The notes beneath the pieces are model-generated. The model was not told the origin of the DNA. It worked only from the letters and a program-made list of their open reading frames with translations, and searched no databases. From contig NZ_JAVHXT010000004.1 in assembly GCF_031119335.1 (NCBI RefSeq), positions 46,774-110,773 on the forward strand: DNA of 64,000 nt, given 5' to 3'. Positions within the stretch are counted from its first letter, which is position 1. The number at the start of each line of letters is the position of its first letter. This DNA comes from Pedobacter sp. GTDB taxonomy: Bacteria; Bacteroidota; Bacteroidia; Sphingobacteriales; Sphingobacteriaceae. The position numbers and the translations under genes were made by a program. Positions 17,626-29,592 of this stretch are shown one piece after another.

Positions 17626-20385
17626 TTATCCCAAAAAATCTATCAGCACCTTTTTAATCTCGGTTGGACTAAACGGTTTCAATACGTGGCCGTTCATTCC
17701 ACTTTCCTTAAATTTGCTTTCTTCATCGTGCAAAGTTGATGCTGTTAGCGCAACAATCGGAAGTTTCTTATAATAATCCTCCTCCATCCCTCTGATAATG
17801 GTTGTAGTTTCGAAACCGGTAATGCCCGGCATTTTAATGTCCATAAAAACCAAATCGTATCGATTTCTTGTAATGCACTCAATTGCCTTGTAGCCATCAG
17901 AAGCAAAATCAATACTCAGCCCCCACTTCATCAAAATCCGTTTTGCAATAAGAATATTGATTTCATTATCATCTACAATTAAAACTCTTTTACCTTTAAA
18001 ATCTACGGCTTTAGCTTTTTCTTGCATCGCAGTTTGCGATGATTTTCCAAAACTGATTGTAAAAGAGAATGTTGTTCCGCTACCTTCTACACTGTCTACA
18101 GTTACATCAGAATGGTATAACCTTAATAATTTTCTGGTTATAGCTAAACCCAAGCCTGTACCGCCGTACTTTCTAGAAATATCCGTTTTGGCTTGCGTAA
18201 AAGTTTCGAAGATATATTCCTTTTTATCAGATGGGATGCCTATTCCATTATCCTTAACCTCAAAATAAATATCGAGGGTATCGGCATTTTCAGCTTTTAG
18301 TTTTAAACGTAACTCAACGGTTCCCTGCGTAGTAAACTTAATGGCATTACCCAACAAGTTCATCAGTATTTGATAAAGCCTGGTTTTATCCGCCAGTACC
18401 AAATCAGGTATTTCGTTATCAAATATGAGCTTTAGTGAGTTTTTTTGCTTAGCCGCATTTACTTGTAACGAGTTAATGATGTCATTACACAAATGCTGAA
18501 GATTGGTTGGCAAAAACTCTAAATGCAGGTTCCCCGTTTCAATCTTGGTAAAGTCAAGTACATCGTTAATAATGTTCAGCAAGTTTTCGCTAGAAAACTT
18601 TAAGATATTAAGATCTTCGGTTTGGGATGGCTTCGGGTCGTTTTCGATGAGCAAGTGAGTCATTCCAATTATTGCATTTAAAGGCGTACGAATTTCATGG
18701 CTCATTACCGATAAAAACATTTCCTTCGCTTCGCTTAATTGCAATGCTTGCTCTTTCGAATATAGGATGTCTCTTTCTACTTGCTTACGTTCTGTAATGT
18801 CTGTAATTAATTCTATGTAACGTTCTACCGTGCCTTTTTCGTTAACGATTGGCGTGTTAGCTACCAATAACCAAATCGGCGTACCATCTTTTTTCTGCGC
18901 CAACACTTCTATAGAGAACGACTTCTTGTCTTCAGATGCCTTCCTTGCTTCCAAAATCACACGTCTGTCAGTTTCGTCGGTAGAAAGCACGTCGCCTAAC
19001 AGCTTACCTGCTATTTCGGCAGCAGAATAACCCGTTAAACGCTCTAAAGCTTCGTTTACCCAAGTAATCTCTCCATCTTGATTACAAATTGTAACACCTG
19101 TATTTGTTTTGCTCGCAACGGTAGACAAAACTTCCAGCTCCTGCTCTGCTTTCTTTTTGGCAGTCGTATCAATGATAATTTCAATCTCGGTCTCCACCTC
19201 ACCATCTTCACTCAAAATAATAGTGCTGTAGATAGAAAGCCAAATTTTCTTTTTATCTTTTCTGTATGCCAAAATATCAACTGTAAAAGATTTCTTTTGG
19301 CTAATGAGTTTCCTAGCTTCTTCAATTACAGACCAGTCCGTTTCTGGGCCCCTAATTAAATCGCCCAAAGGCTTACCTTGAATATCTTCCAAAGTAAAGC
19401 CCGTAATTTCAGTAAAGGCATCGTTTGCCCAGCTTACCCGATTGTAATCATCGCTAATTACCACACCATTATTTACCTTACTTGCTACCAAGGAAAGTTG
19501 ATTTAATTCGAAGTCTAAACGCTTTTTCTCTGTAATATCTCTTCCGTAGCTATACCACCTGTCCTCTTTGGCCACCATGATCCAGCTTAGCCATTTGATA
19601 TGCTTTGCCTTGTCTACAACACGAAAATCCAAAAAGAACTGTTTTTTACCTTCTTTTAACCCTTCTTCAATGTGAGTTATTATTCGATGGATATCTTCAC
19701 TATGACAAAAGCTCCACATACTTTTACCCAATACTTCTTCAATTTCGTAACCCAGCATTTTCTTTGCAGCTTGGTTGGTAAAAATAATATCGCCGTCTCT
19801 AGTTAAAATACAGTGAATTTCTGGAGAAGCCTCAAACACATTGATGAATTCTTCTGAGCGTTTGGTTTGAACTTCCAACTGTAGATTTTTGCGCCTTAAA
19901 GAAAGTTGTGTAATAATTTGCAGAGACAACGTTTGTAAAGCTTCAGTTTGCAACGATGTAAGCTCTTTCACGCAATCATCTACTACACATAAACAACCTA
20001 AAGCATAACCATCAGCATCTATCAATGGCACACTGGCGTAAAATAAGATATTATCTTGCGAAGAAATTAAGGCATTATCATGAAACTCTTTGGTTAATCT
20101 AAGGTCTGGAGCAACGTAAATGTCTTTATACATTGCATATTGACAAATACTGCCTGCTCTATTGAAAATGCGTTGTTGGGTAATTAAACCGTAGGTAGCC
20201 TTAAAAACAATGTTTTCTTTATCAATGAAACTGATATAGGCTTTTTTGGTAGAGGCGATTTGAGCCGCTAACTTAACTAGGTTATCTAGCTCGTTGTTAA
20301 GTCCTTCTCCAAGAACATCGTAAGAGTAAAGTGCGGCCAAGCGGCGCTCTTCCATCTGATAACTTGGAGAAGGAACATTTAGCAT
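17626..20385 (-). CDS. GAF-PAS(x3) hybrid sensor histidine kinase with receiver domain
   Basis: GAF-like N-terminus, repeated PAS/PAC segments, SVMSHEIRTPLNAIIGMTH, GGTGLGLAITRKLL, C-terminal REC (VFMDIKMPG). Confidence 0.95.
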   Translation of the reverse strand: MLNVPSPSYQMEERRLAALYSYDVLGEGLNNELDNLVKLAAQIASTKKAYISFIDKENIVFKATYGLITQQRIFNRAGSICQYAMYKDIYVAPDLRLTKEFHDNALISSQDNILFYASVPLIDADGYALGCLCVVDDCVKELTSLQTEALQTLSLQIITQLSLRRKNLQLEVQTKRSEEFINVFEASPEIHCILTRDGDIIFTNQAAKKMLGYEIEEVLGKSMWSFCHSEDIHRIITHIEEGLKEGKKQFFLDFRVVDKAKHIKWLSWIMVAKEDRWYSYGRDITEKKRLDFELNQLSLVASKVNNGVVISDDYNRVSWANDAFTEITGFTLEDIQGKPLGDLIRGPETDWSVIEEARKLISQKKSFTVDILAYRKDKKKIWLSIYSTIILSEDGEVETEIEIIIDTTAKKKAEQELEVLSTVASKTNTGVTICNQDGEITWVNEALERLTGYSAAEIAGKLLGDVLSTDETDRRVILEARKASEDKKSFSIEVLAQKKDGTPIWLLVANTPIVNEKGTVERYIELITDITERKQVERDILYSKEQALQLSEAKEMFLSVMSHEIRTPLNAIIGMTHLLIENDPKPSQTEDLNILKFSSENLLNIINDVLDFTKIETGNLHLEFLPTNLQHLCNDIINSLQVNAAKQKNSLKLIFDNEIPDLVLADKTRLYQILMNLLGNAIKFTTQGTVELRLKLKAENADTLDIYFEVKDNGIGIPSDKKEYIFETFTQAKTDISRKYGGTGLGLAITRKLLRLYHSDVTVDSVEGSGTTFSFTISFGKSSQTAMQEKAKAVDFKGKRVLIVDDNEINILIAKRILMKWGLSIDFASDGYKAIECITRNRYDLVFMDIKMPGITGFETTTIIRGMEEDYYKKLPIVALTASTLHDEESKFKESGMNGHVLKPFSPTEIKKVLIDFLG

Positions 20386-20413
20386 AATATTCGGTAATTA
20401 AACCCGAATATAA

Positions 20414-21685
20414 CTATTTATAAAGTGGAAAACGACTTACTAAGGCCTGAACTTTAGTTTTTACCGCTTCAAGTACTTGGTCATCGCCCGAATTCATCAA
20501 TGCTTCATCAATCAAGTCAACAATTTCTTCCATTTGTTCTGCTTTAAAACCTCTAGAAGTAATTGCAGCAGTACCTACTCTAAATCCCGATGTTACAAAC
20601 GGAGATTTATCGTCAAATGGTACCATATTTTTGTTAACGGTGATATCGGCTTTGCCTAAAGCTTCTTCAGCAGCCTTACCAGTAATGTTTTTATTTCTTA
20701 GGTCGATTAACATCAAATGGTTATCTGTACCACCAGAAATGATACCATAGCCTTTTGCAACAAAAGCTTTAGCCATTTCTTGTGCATTTGCACCAACTTG
20801 TTTGATATAATCGCCATATTCGTCAGTTAAAGCTTCGCCAAAAGCAATTGCTTTAGCAGCAATGATATGCTCTAACGGCCCACCTTGCGTACCAGGAAAA
20901 ACAGCCATGTCCAATAAGTTAGACATCATTCTAGTTTCGCCTTTTGGCGTTTTTAAACCCCATGGATTTTCGAAATCTTTGCCCATCATAATCATCCCAC
21001 CACGTGGACCTCTTAAAGTTTTGTGGGTAGTTGTAGTTACAATATGGCAATGAGGAAGTGGATTGTCTAACAACCCTTTAGCGATAAAACCAGCTGGGTG
21101 AGAAATATCGGCCAATACCAAAGCACCTATTTGATCGGCAACTTTACGGATAAAAGCGTAATCCCACTCTCTAGAATAAGCAGATGCACCGCAAATAATC
21201 AATTTTGGTTTTTCGGCTAGTGCAACTTCTTCCAATTTTGCATAATCGATTTTACCATCTTCCTTTTTTACACCATAGAACAAAGGTTGATAAAGTTTTC
21301 CAGAGAAATTAACAGGAGAACCGTGAGTTAAGTGACCACCGTGAGACAAATCGAAACCTAAGATTTTATCTCCAGGTTGAATTACCGCCAACATTACCGC
21401 AGCATTAGCCTGAGCACCAGAGTGTGGTTGTACGTTTACCCACGCCGCACCGAAAAGTTGCTTAGCTCTATCAATAGCGATGTTCTCTATTTCGTCTACC
21501 ACTTGGCAACCTCCATAGTAACGTTTTCCCGGTAAACCTTCAGCGTATTTGTTGGTTAAAACCGACCCCGCAGCTTCCATTACTTGCTTGCTAACGAAGT
21601 TTTCTGAAGCGATAAGCTCTAATCCGTGTTCTTGTCTGTCTAATTCTTTGTCAATTAAATCGAAAACTAATGTGTCTCTGTTCAT
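20414..21685 (-). CDS. glyA: Serine hydroxymethyltransferase
   Basis: [31 protein letters not shown]; start reassigned to [10 protein letters not shown]. Confidence 0.97.
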   Translation of the reverse strand: MNRDTLVFDLIDKELDRQEHGLELIASENFVSKQVMEAAGSVLTNKYAEGLPGKRYYGGCQVVDEIENIAIDRAKQLFGAAWVNVQPHSGAQANAAVMLAVIQPGDKILGFDLSHGGHLTHGSPVNFSGKLYQPLFYGVKKEDGKIDYAKLEEVALAEKPKLIICGASAYSREWDYAFIRKVADQIGALVLADISHPAGFIAKGLLDNPLPHCHIVTTTTHKTLRGPRGGMIMMGKDFENPWGLKTPKGETRMMSNLLDMAVFPGTQGGPLEHIIAAKAIAFGEALTDEYGDYIKQVGANAQEMAKAFVAKGYGIISGGTDNHLMLIDLRNKNITGKAAEEALGKADITVNKNMVPFDDKSPFVTSGFRVGTAAITSRGFKAEQMEEIVDLIDEALMNSGDDQVLEAVKTKVQALVSRFPLYK

Positions 21686-21869
21686 TATTTGGAATTGGAA
21701 ATATGTGTTTGTTTCGGTAAAAATACTCAAAATATTAGGTTATACAATGAACTAATGCGCATAACTAAGTCATTCTCATAAACATTGGCCTACACATTCT
21801 AGCTATTTGGAATTTTTATTGATAAAATTATTAAACAAAATACCGTAATTTGTGCTTTTATAACATTGC

Positions 21870-23798
21870 ATGGAAGTAAAAACAGGAGCCTTATTATCTA
21901 CCATAAATTATCCAGAGGATTTAAAGAAATATAGTGAGCAGGAACTGGAGCAGATTTGCCAAGAGTTACGCCAGTATATCATTGATGTAGTGAGTGTTAA
22001 CGGCGGGCATTTTGGAGCGAGTTTAGGTGTAGTAGAGCTAACTGTTGCTTTGCATTACGCACTCAATACGCCTTACGATAAACTGATTTGGGACGTAGGT
22101 CATCAGGCTTATGGTCATAAAATCTTAACAGGAAGAAAAGATCAATTCCATACCAACAGAATTATTAATGGCATTAGCGGTTTCCCCAAAATTAGTGAAA
22201 GCGAATATGATACTTTTGGCGTAGGCCACTCTTCTACTTCTATTTCTGCAGCTTTGGGTATGGCCGTGGCTTCTCATTACAAAGGCGAAAAAGACAGGCA
22301 GCACGTAGCCGTAATTGGCGATGGTGCTATGACTGCAGGTTTGGCTTTTGAAGGTTTAAACCATGCAGGTATTGAGAAATCTAACGTTTTGGTAATTTTG
22401 AACGACAATTGTATGTCCATTGACCCTAACGTTGGCGCACTAAAAGAATATTTAACAAGCATCACTACTTCAAAATCTTACAATCGTTTTAGGGATGATG
22501 TGTTTAATGTGCTGACCAAACTTTCTGAGCTTGGTCCAAACGCACAGAAATACGTAAAGAAAATTCAGAAGAGCATTAAAGGTACTTTACTTAAACAGAG
22601 TAACCTTTTCGAAGCTTTAAATTTTAGATATTTTGGTCCGGTTGATGGTCATGATGTGAAACGTTTAGCGGCCATCATCAAAGACTTGAAAGATATTCCT
22701 GGTCCAAAACTTTTGCATTGCGTTACGGTTAAAGGTAAAGGTTTCGCATTGGCGGAAAAAGACCAAACCAAATGGCACGCACCAGGTTTGTTCGATAAAA
22801 TTACTGGTGAGATTAAAAAATCGGTTCCAGACAAACCGCAGCCACCAAAATACCAAGATGTTTTTGGGCATACCATGGTAGAATTGGCAGAAGCGAACAA
22901 AAAAATTGTCGGTATCACTCCTGCAATGCCGTCGGGCTGTTCGCTGAATATTATGATGAAAGCAATGCCAGACAGAGCTTTCGACGTAGGTATAGCCGAG
23001 CAACATGCGGTTACTTTTTCAGCTGGTTTAGCTACGCAAGGATTGGTGCCGTTCTGTAATATCTACTCTAGCTTTATGCAAAGGGCTTACGACCAGGTTA
23101 TCCACGATGTCGCTATACAAAACTTGAACGTAGTATTTTGCTTAGATAGAGCTGGTTTAGCTGGCGCCGATGGCGCAACGCACCACGGAGCTTACGACTT
23201 GGCTTTTATGCGTTGCATTCCAAATATGACGGTGGCTTCTCCAATGAACGAAGAAGAGTTGCGTAACATGATGTACACCGCACAATTGGAAAACAAAGGG
23301 CCGTTCACTATTCGTTACCCGAGAGGAAATGGTATGTTGCCAGACTGGAAACGCCCATTAAATGAGTTACAAGTGGGAAAAGGCCGTAAAATATGTGATG
23401 GCGAAGATGTAGCAATCTTAACTATCGGCCATGTTGGTAATTTCGCTGTAGAAGCTTGTAAAGAGTTAAATAGCGATGGGATTAACCCTGCACATTACGA
23501 TTTACGTTTCGTAAAACCTTTAGATGAGGAACTACTTCACGATGTATTTACTCGTTTCAAAAATGTAATTACTGTAGAAGATGGTTGTTTACAAGGTGGA
23601 ATGGGGAGTGCAGTGCTAGAATTTATGGCTGATAATGGTTATAAATCTAACGTAACTAGATTGGGTATTCCTGACGAGATTGTAGAACACGGCGAACAAC
23701 CAGAACTATGGGCACTTTGCGGGTATGACACTGCTGCAATTATCCAAGCGGTAAAAAAAGTTGCGGTAAGCAGAACAACTAAAATAATGGCTTCTTAG
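21870..23798 (+). CDS. dxs: 1-deoxy-D-xylulose-5-phosphate synthase
   Basis: Transketolase fold, [53 protein letters not shown]. Confidence 0.97.
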   Translation: MEVKTGALLSTINYPEDLKKYSEQELEQICQELRQYIIDVVSVNGGHFGASLGVVELTVALHYALNTPYDKLIWDVGHQAYGHKILTGRKDQFHTNRIINGISGFPKISESEYDTFGVGHSSTSISAALGMAVASHYKGEKDRQHVAVIGDGAMTAGLAFEGLNHAGIEKSNVLVILNDNCMSIDPNVGALKEYLTSITTSKSYNRFRDDVFNVLTKLSELGPNAQKYVKKIQKSIKGTLLKQSNLFEALNFRYFGPVDGHDVKRLAAIIKDLKDIPGPKLLHCVTVKGKGFALAEKDQTKWHAPGLFDKITGEIKKSVPDKPQPPKYQDVFGHTMVELAEANKKIVGITPAMPSGCSLNIMMKAMPDRAFDVGIAEQHAVTFSAGLATQGLVPFCNIYSSFMQRAYDQVIHDVAIQNLNVVFCLDRAGLAGADGATHHGAYDLAFMRCIPNMTVASPMNEEELRNMMYTAQLENKGPFTIRYPRGNGMLPDWKRPLNELQVGKGRKICDGEDVAILTIGHVGNFAVEACKELNSDGINPAHYDLRFVKPLDEELLHDVFTRFKNVITVEDGCLQGGMGSAVLEFMADNGYKSNVTRLGIPDEIVEHGEQPELWALCGYDTAAIIQAVKKVAVSRTTKIMAS

Positions 23799-23820
23799 TC
23801 TTCGACAAGCTCAGACTGAC
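23799..23820. repeat. Short dispersed intergenic motif TCTTCGACAAGCTCAGACTGAC
   Basis: Immediately after the dxs stop; from memory this motif is frequent in Bacteroidota intergenic regions. Confidence 0.5.
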
Positions 23821-23833
23821 AAAATACACTCAA

Positions 23834-24760
23834 TTGAAAAAGAATTCTAAAATTTTCGTAGCAGGTCACCGTGGGATGGTTGGTTCTGCTATCTATCGTA
23901 AGCTTCAAAAAGAAGGTTACCAAAATATCATTACAAGAACTTCAAAAGAGTTAGATTTACGTAACCAACAAGCGGTAGCTGATTTTTTTGCTCAAGAGAA
24001 ACCTGATTATGTTTTCCTAGCGGCAGCAAAGGTTGGTGGAATTGTAGCTAATAACACTTACAGAGCAGATTTTCTTTACGAGAACTTGGCTATTCAAAAT
24101 AACGTTATACATCAATCTTATTTAAATAGCGTTACCAAATTGATGTTTTTGGGTTCGAGCTGTATTTATCCAAAATTAGCTCCTCAGCCGCTTAAAGAGG
24201 ACTATTTGTTAACCGGCACTTTAGAACCTACAAACGAGCCTTACGCCATCGCTAAAATAGCAGGAATTAAGATGTGTGATGCTTACAGAGACCAATATGG
24301 TTGTAACTTCATTTCGGTAATGCCAACTAATTTATACGGATTGAACGATAATTATCACCCAGAAAATTCTCACGTTTTGCCAGCTTTAATTAGAAAGTTT
24401 GACGAAGCAAAAAACAATGGCAGCAAAGAAGTTGTAATTTGGGGAACAGGCTCGCCAATGCGTGAATTTCTATACGCTGACGACCTAGCAGATGCTTGTT
24501 ATTACTTAATGGAAAATTATAGCGAACCTACTTTAATTAATATCGGTACTGGAGAAGATTTAACCATTAAAGATTTAGCTCTAGCTGTTAAAGAAACTGT
24601 AGGGTTTGAAGGAGAGTTAGTATTCGATACGAGCAAACCAGATGGTACACCACGTAAACTAATGGATGTTTCTAAGCTTCATAATTTGGGTTGGAAACAT
24701 CAAATTGAATTGGAAGAAGGTTTAAAGTTAGCATATCAGGATTATTTGAGTAGGCGATAG
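23834..24760 (+). CDS. fcl: GDP-L-fucose synthase
   Basis: [51 protein letters not shown] start. Confidence 0.95.
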   Translation: MKKNSKIFVAGHRGMVGSAIYRKLQKEGYQNIITRTSKELDLRNQQAVADFFAQEKPDYVFLAAAKVGGIVANNTYRADFLYENLAIQNNVIHQSYLNSVTKLMFLGSSCIYPKLAPQPLKEDYLLTGTLEPTNEPYAIAKIAGIKMCDAYRDQYGCNFISVMPTNLYGLNDNYHPENSHVLPALIRKFDEAKNNGSKEVVIWGTGSPMREFLYADDLADACYYLMENYSEPTLINIGTGEDLTIKDLALAVKETVGFEGELVFDTSKPDGTPRKLMDVSKLHNLGWKHQIELEEGLKLAYQDYLSRR

Positions 24761-24773
24761 GTAAGTCTAAAAT

Positions 24774-24898
24774 CGTCATTTCGACCGCAGGGAGAAATCT
24801 GCAAGTTCTTTAGTAGAAAACCCGACATACGGCAGTGCCCCAATTTCGGTTTGCGCTACTATGCAATAGATTTCTCCTCGTTCCTCGTCGAAATGACG
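24774..24898. repeat. Second copy of the palindromic CGTCATTTCG...CGAAATGACG element
   Basis: CGTCATTTCGACCGCAGGGAGAAATCTGC ... ATAGATTTCTCCTCGTTCCTCGTCGAAATGACG between convergent genes. Confidence 0.85.
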
Positions 24899-24908
24899 GA
24901 GCAGCGGG

Positions 24909-26546
24909 CTAAAAATCATAATAAAGGTTTCTAAAGCTAGTCCTCAATCCGAAAGTCACCATAGCTGTATTATGTTTAGACAAGCTATTTTTCTCTTGTC
25001 TCAAGATACCACCTAACTCTAACCTTAAATTATATTTTGGATTTAGTAGATAAGCTACTTTTCCTTGCAGGGTATAAAGTTCAGTTAAGATACCATTGCC
25101 AACTTTACTTCCGTAGTTGACAGTTCTAGTGTTATAACTTTTAAAAATATCTTTTCCGTAGTTAGTCCCAGCCTCATCCAATCCATAAGCGGCATACAAA
25201 GCCTGTCCCTGGAAATCAAATCTTTTTACGCTATAGTTTAACAAGCCTAAAAACTCTCTAAAATTAGCACCAAAAGGATGCGCCAATGGCTGATTGTAGT
25301 TGGCATAATTAGACAACCTGTCGAAATGTGCATAAGTATAAGGACGGGCTGTATTAAACTCTGCTAAATAGTTAAGTCGCTCAACTTTGAATAAATCAGC
25401 CCCTCTTAACCCTAACTGTACGGCCCATTTATTTGCCCAATATCCATTTCCGGCAAAGAACTCTTTTGCTGTAAATTCATCGAACATAAACTGTCCGTAA
25501 AGTGCTGTCTTTTCCAATAGCTCATACTTTACGTTCAATCCTAATCTCATCTTATCCGGCGAAGTAGTATTGGTGTTCTCTACTGGTCTTAAGAACATAA
25601 AAGGATGGATGTAATTAAAATCAAATCCTCTTTTACCTTCAACTTCAGCATCAGCCCATGTTACGGCTTGGAAAAAACCAACCGAAAAACGATTTGTAGC
25701 ATTCCAATCTAAATAATGTGCAGCCATCCATTTGCCTCTATCGCCTAATCTTCTGTCACTAGCCAACTTTGGAGCGCCAGGGTCTAGCATATAAGCGTAA
25801 ATGGTTTGGTATTGTAGGCTTCCCAAGCTTGCTCTCAATCTAAAAAAAGAATAATTAGAAGAAACATCAGATAATAATACGGAACGATAACCGTCGCCGA
25901 TGAAGTTCTTATCGTAACCGAGAGCAAAATTTAAATACTTATTTGGGGTGTAAGAAAGCAGCGCAGTCACATAAGCCCAATCTTGTTTATCAGTTGCGAG
26001 CTTACCATAACCTTGTCCAGGCACTACTTGATTGGCAACAATGTAATCGTTCACATAATCAGCAAATTTACCTTGGTTCTCAAAACCGTTAAGATAAAAT
26101 GAGAACTTCTCGCCCACATTTCCGCCCACTTGAAAACCACGGGTATTTAACCAAGTGCTTCTATTGCCTTCAATATCCTTACCAATTTGAAAATCAGCAA
26201 GAAAGTCAGCATAGATATTATATTCATCAGTTTTAAATTGAATTAAATGTTCTTGAAACAACTTGCGGTGAACCCAACTTCTTTTATTCAGCGTGTCGGT
26301 ACCGTAATTCATTAAAGAATCGAAATACGGCTTTAACCTCTCATCGTCTGCATAAAAACCACGAATAGAAGAATGGAATTTAGTTTTTGTATCGTAAACT
26401 GGTCTATTCAGTTTTTGATAAAGCTGATAATCGTGAAGGATGTATTGATTTGCGGTTTGATCAACCTGTTGAGCGTTTACTTCAAAAACAAAAAAGGCCA
26501 ATAAAATGGCCAATATATTATATCTTTTCATCAATTTGTTATTCAT
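24909..26546 (-). CDS. Capsule-assembly Wzi/RemB-like outer-membrane protein
   Basis: Signal peptide, beta-barrel-like composition, location at the end of the polysaccharide locus. Confidence 0.7.
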   Translation of the reverse strand: MNNKLMKRYNILAILLAFFVFEVNAQQVDQTANQYILHDYQLYQKLNRPVYDTKTKFHSSIRGFYADDERLKPYFDSLMNYGTDTLNKRSWVHRKLFQEHLIQFKTDEYNIYADFLADFQIGKDIEGNRSTWLNTRGFQVGGNVGEKFSFYLNGFENQGKFADYVNDYIVANQVVPGQGYGKLATDKQDWAYVTALLSYTPNKYLNFALGYDKNFIGDGYRSVLLSDVSSNYSFFRLRASLGSLQYQTIYAYMLDPGAPKLASDRRLGDRGKWMAAHYLDWNATNRFSVGFFQAVTWADAEVEGKRGFDFNYIHPFMFLRPVENTNTTSPDKMRLGLNVKYELLEKTALYGQFMFDEFTAKEFFAGNGYWANKWAVQLGLRGADLFKVERLNYLAEFNTARPYTYAHFDRLSNYANYNQPLAHPFGANFREFLGLLNYSVKRFDFQGQALYAAYGLDEAGTNYGKDIFKSYNTRTVNYGSKVGNGILTELYTLQGKVAYLLNPKYNLRLELGGILRQEKNSLSKHNTAMVTFGLRTSFRNLYYDF

Positions 26547-28479
26547 TTATTGCTCCGTCTAACTCTTCGAAAACGGAATTTTTACTCTTGAACTCAATGA
26601 CCAACTTTTTCATGGCAATCACTACCTGTCTGTCATCATTTACATTAGCATATTTTATTAGTGAATAAATTTGACGTTCCACATCCTCAAAAATATATTC
26701 ACGAACCCTACCGATCATAATTTTCTCATGATGTGTTGGCAAGGTATTTTCATTGTCGTTCAATAGTTCTTCGAAAAGCTTTTCTCCTGGTCTAAGCCCA
26801 GAATATTGAATTTTGATATCTTGATTTGGGATTAATCCCGCCAAGCGGATCATTTTCTTCGCCAACTCTACAATCTTCACAGATTTACCCATATCAAAAA
26901 CGAAGATTTCTCCACCTTTCCCCATGCATCCAGCTTCTAAAACCAAACGGCAAGCCTCTGGTATGGTCATGAAGTACCTTGTAATTTCCGGATGCGTTAC
27001 CGTAACAGGTCCGCCTTTTTCTATCTGCTGTTTAAAACGAGGTATTACCGAACCATTTGAGCCTAATACATTACCAAAACGAGTAGTAATAAATTTTGTA
27101 ATAGGCTTAACTTCTAAATCATTGATATAACTTAATCCATTACTAAATACCAAATCTTTTTTATTAAGAGAATTGTTGAGCGATTGCACATAAATTTCAG
27201 CAATACGCTTAGAAGCCCCCATAATATTGGTTGGGTTTACTGCTTTGTCTGTAGAAACCATTACAAACTTTTGAACCCCATATTTCACTGAAAGATCAGC
27301 AATCATTTTGGTGCCTAGTACGTTATTTTTTATGGCTTCCGAAGGATTGTCTTCCATTAAAGGAACATGCTTATAGGCTGCTGCATGGTAAACGTAATGA
27401 GGTTTATACATCTCAAATAAATGTACCATTCGCTTCTCATCCTTCACATCCCCAATAAAAGCGTGGAAGTTATTTTGTTTATGGTTCTCCTCTAACTCAA
27501 GATAGATATCGTGCAGTGCAGTTTCAGATTGGTCGCAAAGGATAATCAATCCAACCTCAAAGTTCATCAACTGGCGCACAATTTCGCTACCGATAGAGCC
27601 CGCTGCACCAGTAATCAGTATTCTTTTATCTTTGAGTTGGTTCTGCAAGCCCTGAACATCAATTTCTATAGGCTTACGGTTTAATAAATCTTCAATGTTA
27701 ATGGTTTGTATTTGCGACTTGTTTAACTTGCCACCTTCCCAGGCATCTGCAGGTGGAATATTCAATACGGTCACTTCATTTTCTAAACAAACATCAACGA
27801 TATTGTTTTTTCTTTCTAAAGGGATAGTGTAGGACGCAAAAATTACTTCATCAACTTCATGATCTTTAATAAGTTCTTCTAAGCGTGCCGCACTTAAAAT
27901 TTTCACACCGTCAATAGCTTTTCCAACTTTTCTCTCATCATCATCAACAAAAGCCATAATGGTTTTATTTACCTTACCGTCATGATCGAAAGTTCTTTTT
28001 GTTGCCAGTCCAGCTTCACCTGCTCCGTAAATAATCACTTTCTTTTTATCCAAATTCAAGTTTTTGATGTACATAAAAAAGTACTTTATCAATACCCGAT
28101 AAGTAATCAATAAAAGAAAAGAGGTAAGTAGATTGATAATTAAAACAGTATTAGATATGTACGGTGGATGACCAAGTGCCGTAATGACAAAATTGATAAA
28201 TGAAAAGATGCCGTTGCTGATAATTACAGCAAAAAGTATCCTAAACGTATCTTGCGCACTAGTATAGCGAATAATACCAGCATAGGTTTTTACATTAAAG
28301 AATACAACGATGTTGATGGCTGTAATAATCAGTACATTTCTGCTAAATTCTATAATATCGATGGCTGATAGTGCAAGATTCAGCTTAACAGCATAAGCAA
28401 TCACTACAGAAGCCAAGCAGATGCTTAAATCTAGAAGGAAAATAATCCAACGAGGAACGATATTTATTTTACCAAACAA
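26539..28479 (-). CDS. Membrane-bound UDP-GlcNAc 4,6-dehydratase (WbpM/CapD family)
   Basis: Four N-terminal TM helices, second Rossmann ITGAAGSIGSEIVRQL, VSTDKAVNPTNIMGASKRIAE. Confidence 0.93.
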   Translation of the reverse strand: MFGKINIVPRWIIFLLDLSICLASVVIAYAVKLNLALSAIDIIEFSRNVLIITAINIVVFFNVKTYAGIIRYTSAQDTFRILFAVIISNGIFSFINFVITALGHPPYISNTVLIINLLTSFLLLITYRVLIKYFFMYIKNLNLDKKKVIIYGAGEAGLATKRTFDHDGKVNKTIMAFVDDDERKVGKAIDGVKILSAARLEELIKDHEVDEVIFASYTIPLERKNNIVDVCLENEVTVLNIPPADAWEGGKLNKSQIQTINIEDLLNRKPIEIDVQGLQNQLKDKRILITGAAGSIGSEIVRQLMNFEVGLIILCDQSETALHDIYLELEENHKQNNFHAFIGDVKDEKRMVHLFEMYKPHYVYHAAAYKHVPLMEDNPSEAIKNNVLGTKMIADLSVKYGVQKFVMVSTDKAVNPTNIMGASKRIAEIYVQSLNNSLNKKDLVFSNGLSYINDLEVKPITKFITTRFGNVLGSNGSVIPRFKQQIEKGGPVTVTHPEITRYFMTIPEACRLVLEAGCMGKGGEIFVFDMGKSVKIVELAKKMIRLAGLIPNQDIKIQYSGLRPGEKLFEELLNDNENTLPTHHEKIMIGRVREYIFEDVERQIYSLIKYANVNDDRQVVIAMKKLVIEFKSKNSVFEELDGAINE

Positions 28480-28540
28480 AGTAGATAATTTTAGCTAAGG
28501 TACAATTATAATTATAGTCTATCAATTTTATTACATTTTG

Positions 28541-29512
28541 CTATTGATACGAAACCAATAACTTCTGTCTTCCTTCGAGCTTAATTCTAAGAAAGAGGTA
28601 AATAAAAATGAATATGAAAAACATAAATAAAGGATATATTATACCAGTTTCTATTACAGTTATTAGAACAAAATTTATCAATAACTGAGCCATTATGTAT
28701 ATACTAGCAACCAAAATGTGTGAATATTTTCGATGATTAGACAAGTGCTGATAGAAATGGCTACGATGCGCCTCAAAGATATTTTCGCCCCTCACTTTCC
28801 TAAACAGAACGGTAAAAGCCGTATCGGTTCCATAGACTAATAGCAATAATATATAGGACAAGTTTTGAGTAGTTAATATCAATTGGCCAATAAAGAATAC
28901 GACGATAAACGCAATGCTCACACTACCTACATCGCCAGCAAAACATTTGGCTTTTTTTCTGAAATTAAAGAAATTGAATACAATTAAAGACAAACCAACA
29001 ATAATCAAAAGTTCGCTTGACGTAAAACTTACTACTTGTTCGTTGATATAATATAACGTTGCAATTGTGAGTAGGCTATATCCACCGGTTATTCCATTTA
29101 TACCATCCATAAAGTTGTAAGCATTTATTGTAGCAATTACAAAAATTAGAGCTATCAGTATCCAATACCAATTTAAACTGAATAAATTCCATTGAAAAAA
29201 CAATAACAATACTGAGCTCAAATGAATGCTCAATCTAACTTTGTTATTCAGCGTTAGTACATCATCTAAAAAGCTAATGGCAGATATAGCTAACAAACCG
29301 ATAAGAAAATAAACATTTTCAAAACCATTAGCGATTGAATAAGCCAAAACAGCTAAAGGAAAGATGACGCCCCCGCCTCGAATAGTGACGCTGGTGTGCG
29401 AGCTTCGATGATTTGGCTTATCAATAATGTTGAAGCGATCTGCGATTTTAAAATAAACCAGTTCTAAAATTATAAAAAGAACAAAATATAGAAGTAGAAT
29501 TGAATTTTGCAT
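28541..29512 (-). CDS. WecA/WbpL-type polyprenyl-phosphate sugar-1-phosphate transferase (GT4)
   Basis: Polytopic; RGGGVIFPLA, NAYNFMDGINGITGG, CFAGDVGSVSIAF. Confidence 0.92.
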   Translation of the reverse strand: MQNSILLLYFVLFIILELVYFKIADRFNIIDKPNHRSSHTSVTIRGGGVIFPLAVLAYSIANGFENVYFLIGLLAISAISFLDDVLTLNNKVRLSIHLSSVLLLFFQWNLFSLNWYWILIALIFVIATINAYNFMDGINGITGGYSLLTIATLYYINEQVVSFTSSELLIIVGLSLIVFNFFNFRKKAKCFAGDVGSVSIAFIVVFFIGQLILTTQNLSYILLLLVYGTDTAFTVLFRKVRGENIFEAHRSHFYQHLSNHRKYSHILVASIYIMAQLLINFVLITVIETGIIYPLFMFFIFIFIYLFLRIKLEGRQKLLVSYQ

Positions 29513-29592
29513 TAAGTGAAATGGAAATTATTATGCAAGCATAGATTAGTACTCTCACAGTACTCTATCCCTACTTGAAGTGTACTTTAAAC

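Noticed and set aside
24774-24898. Full insertion sequence at the CGTCATTTCG element
   Set aside because: Too short and contains no transposase ORF; kept only as a small repeat element.
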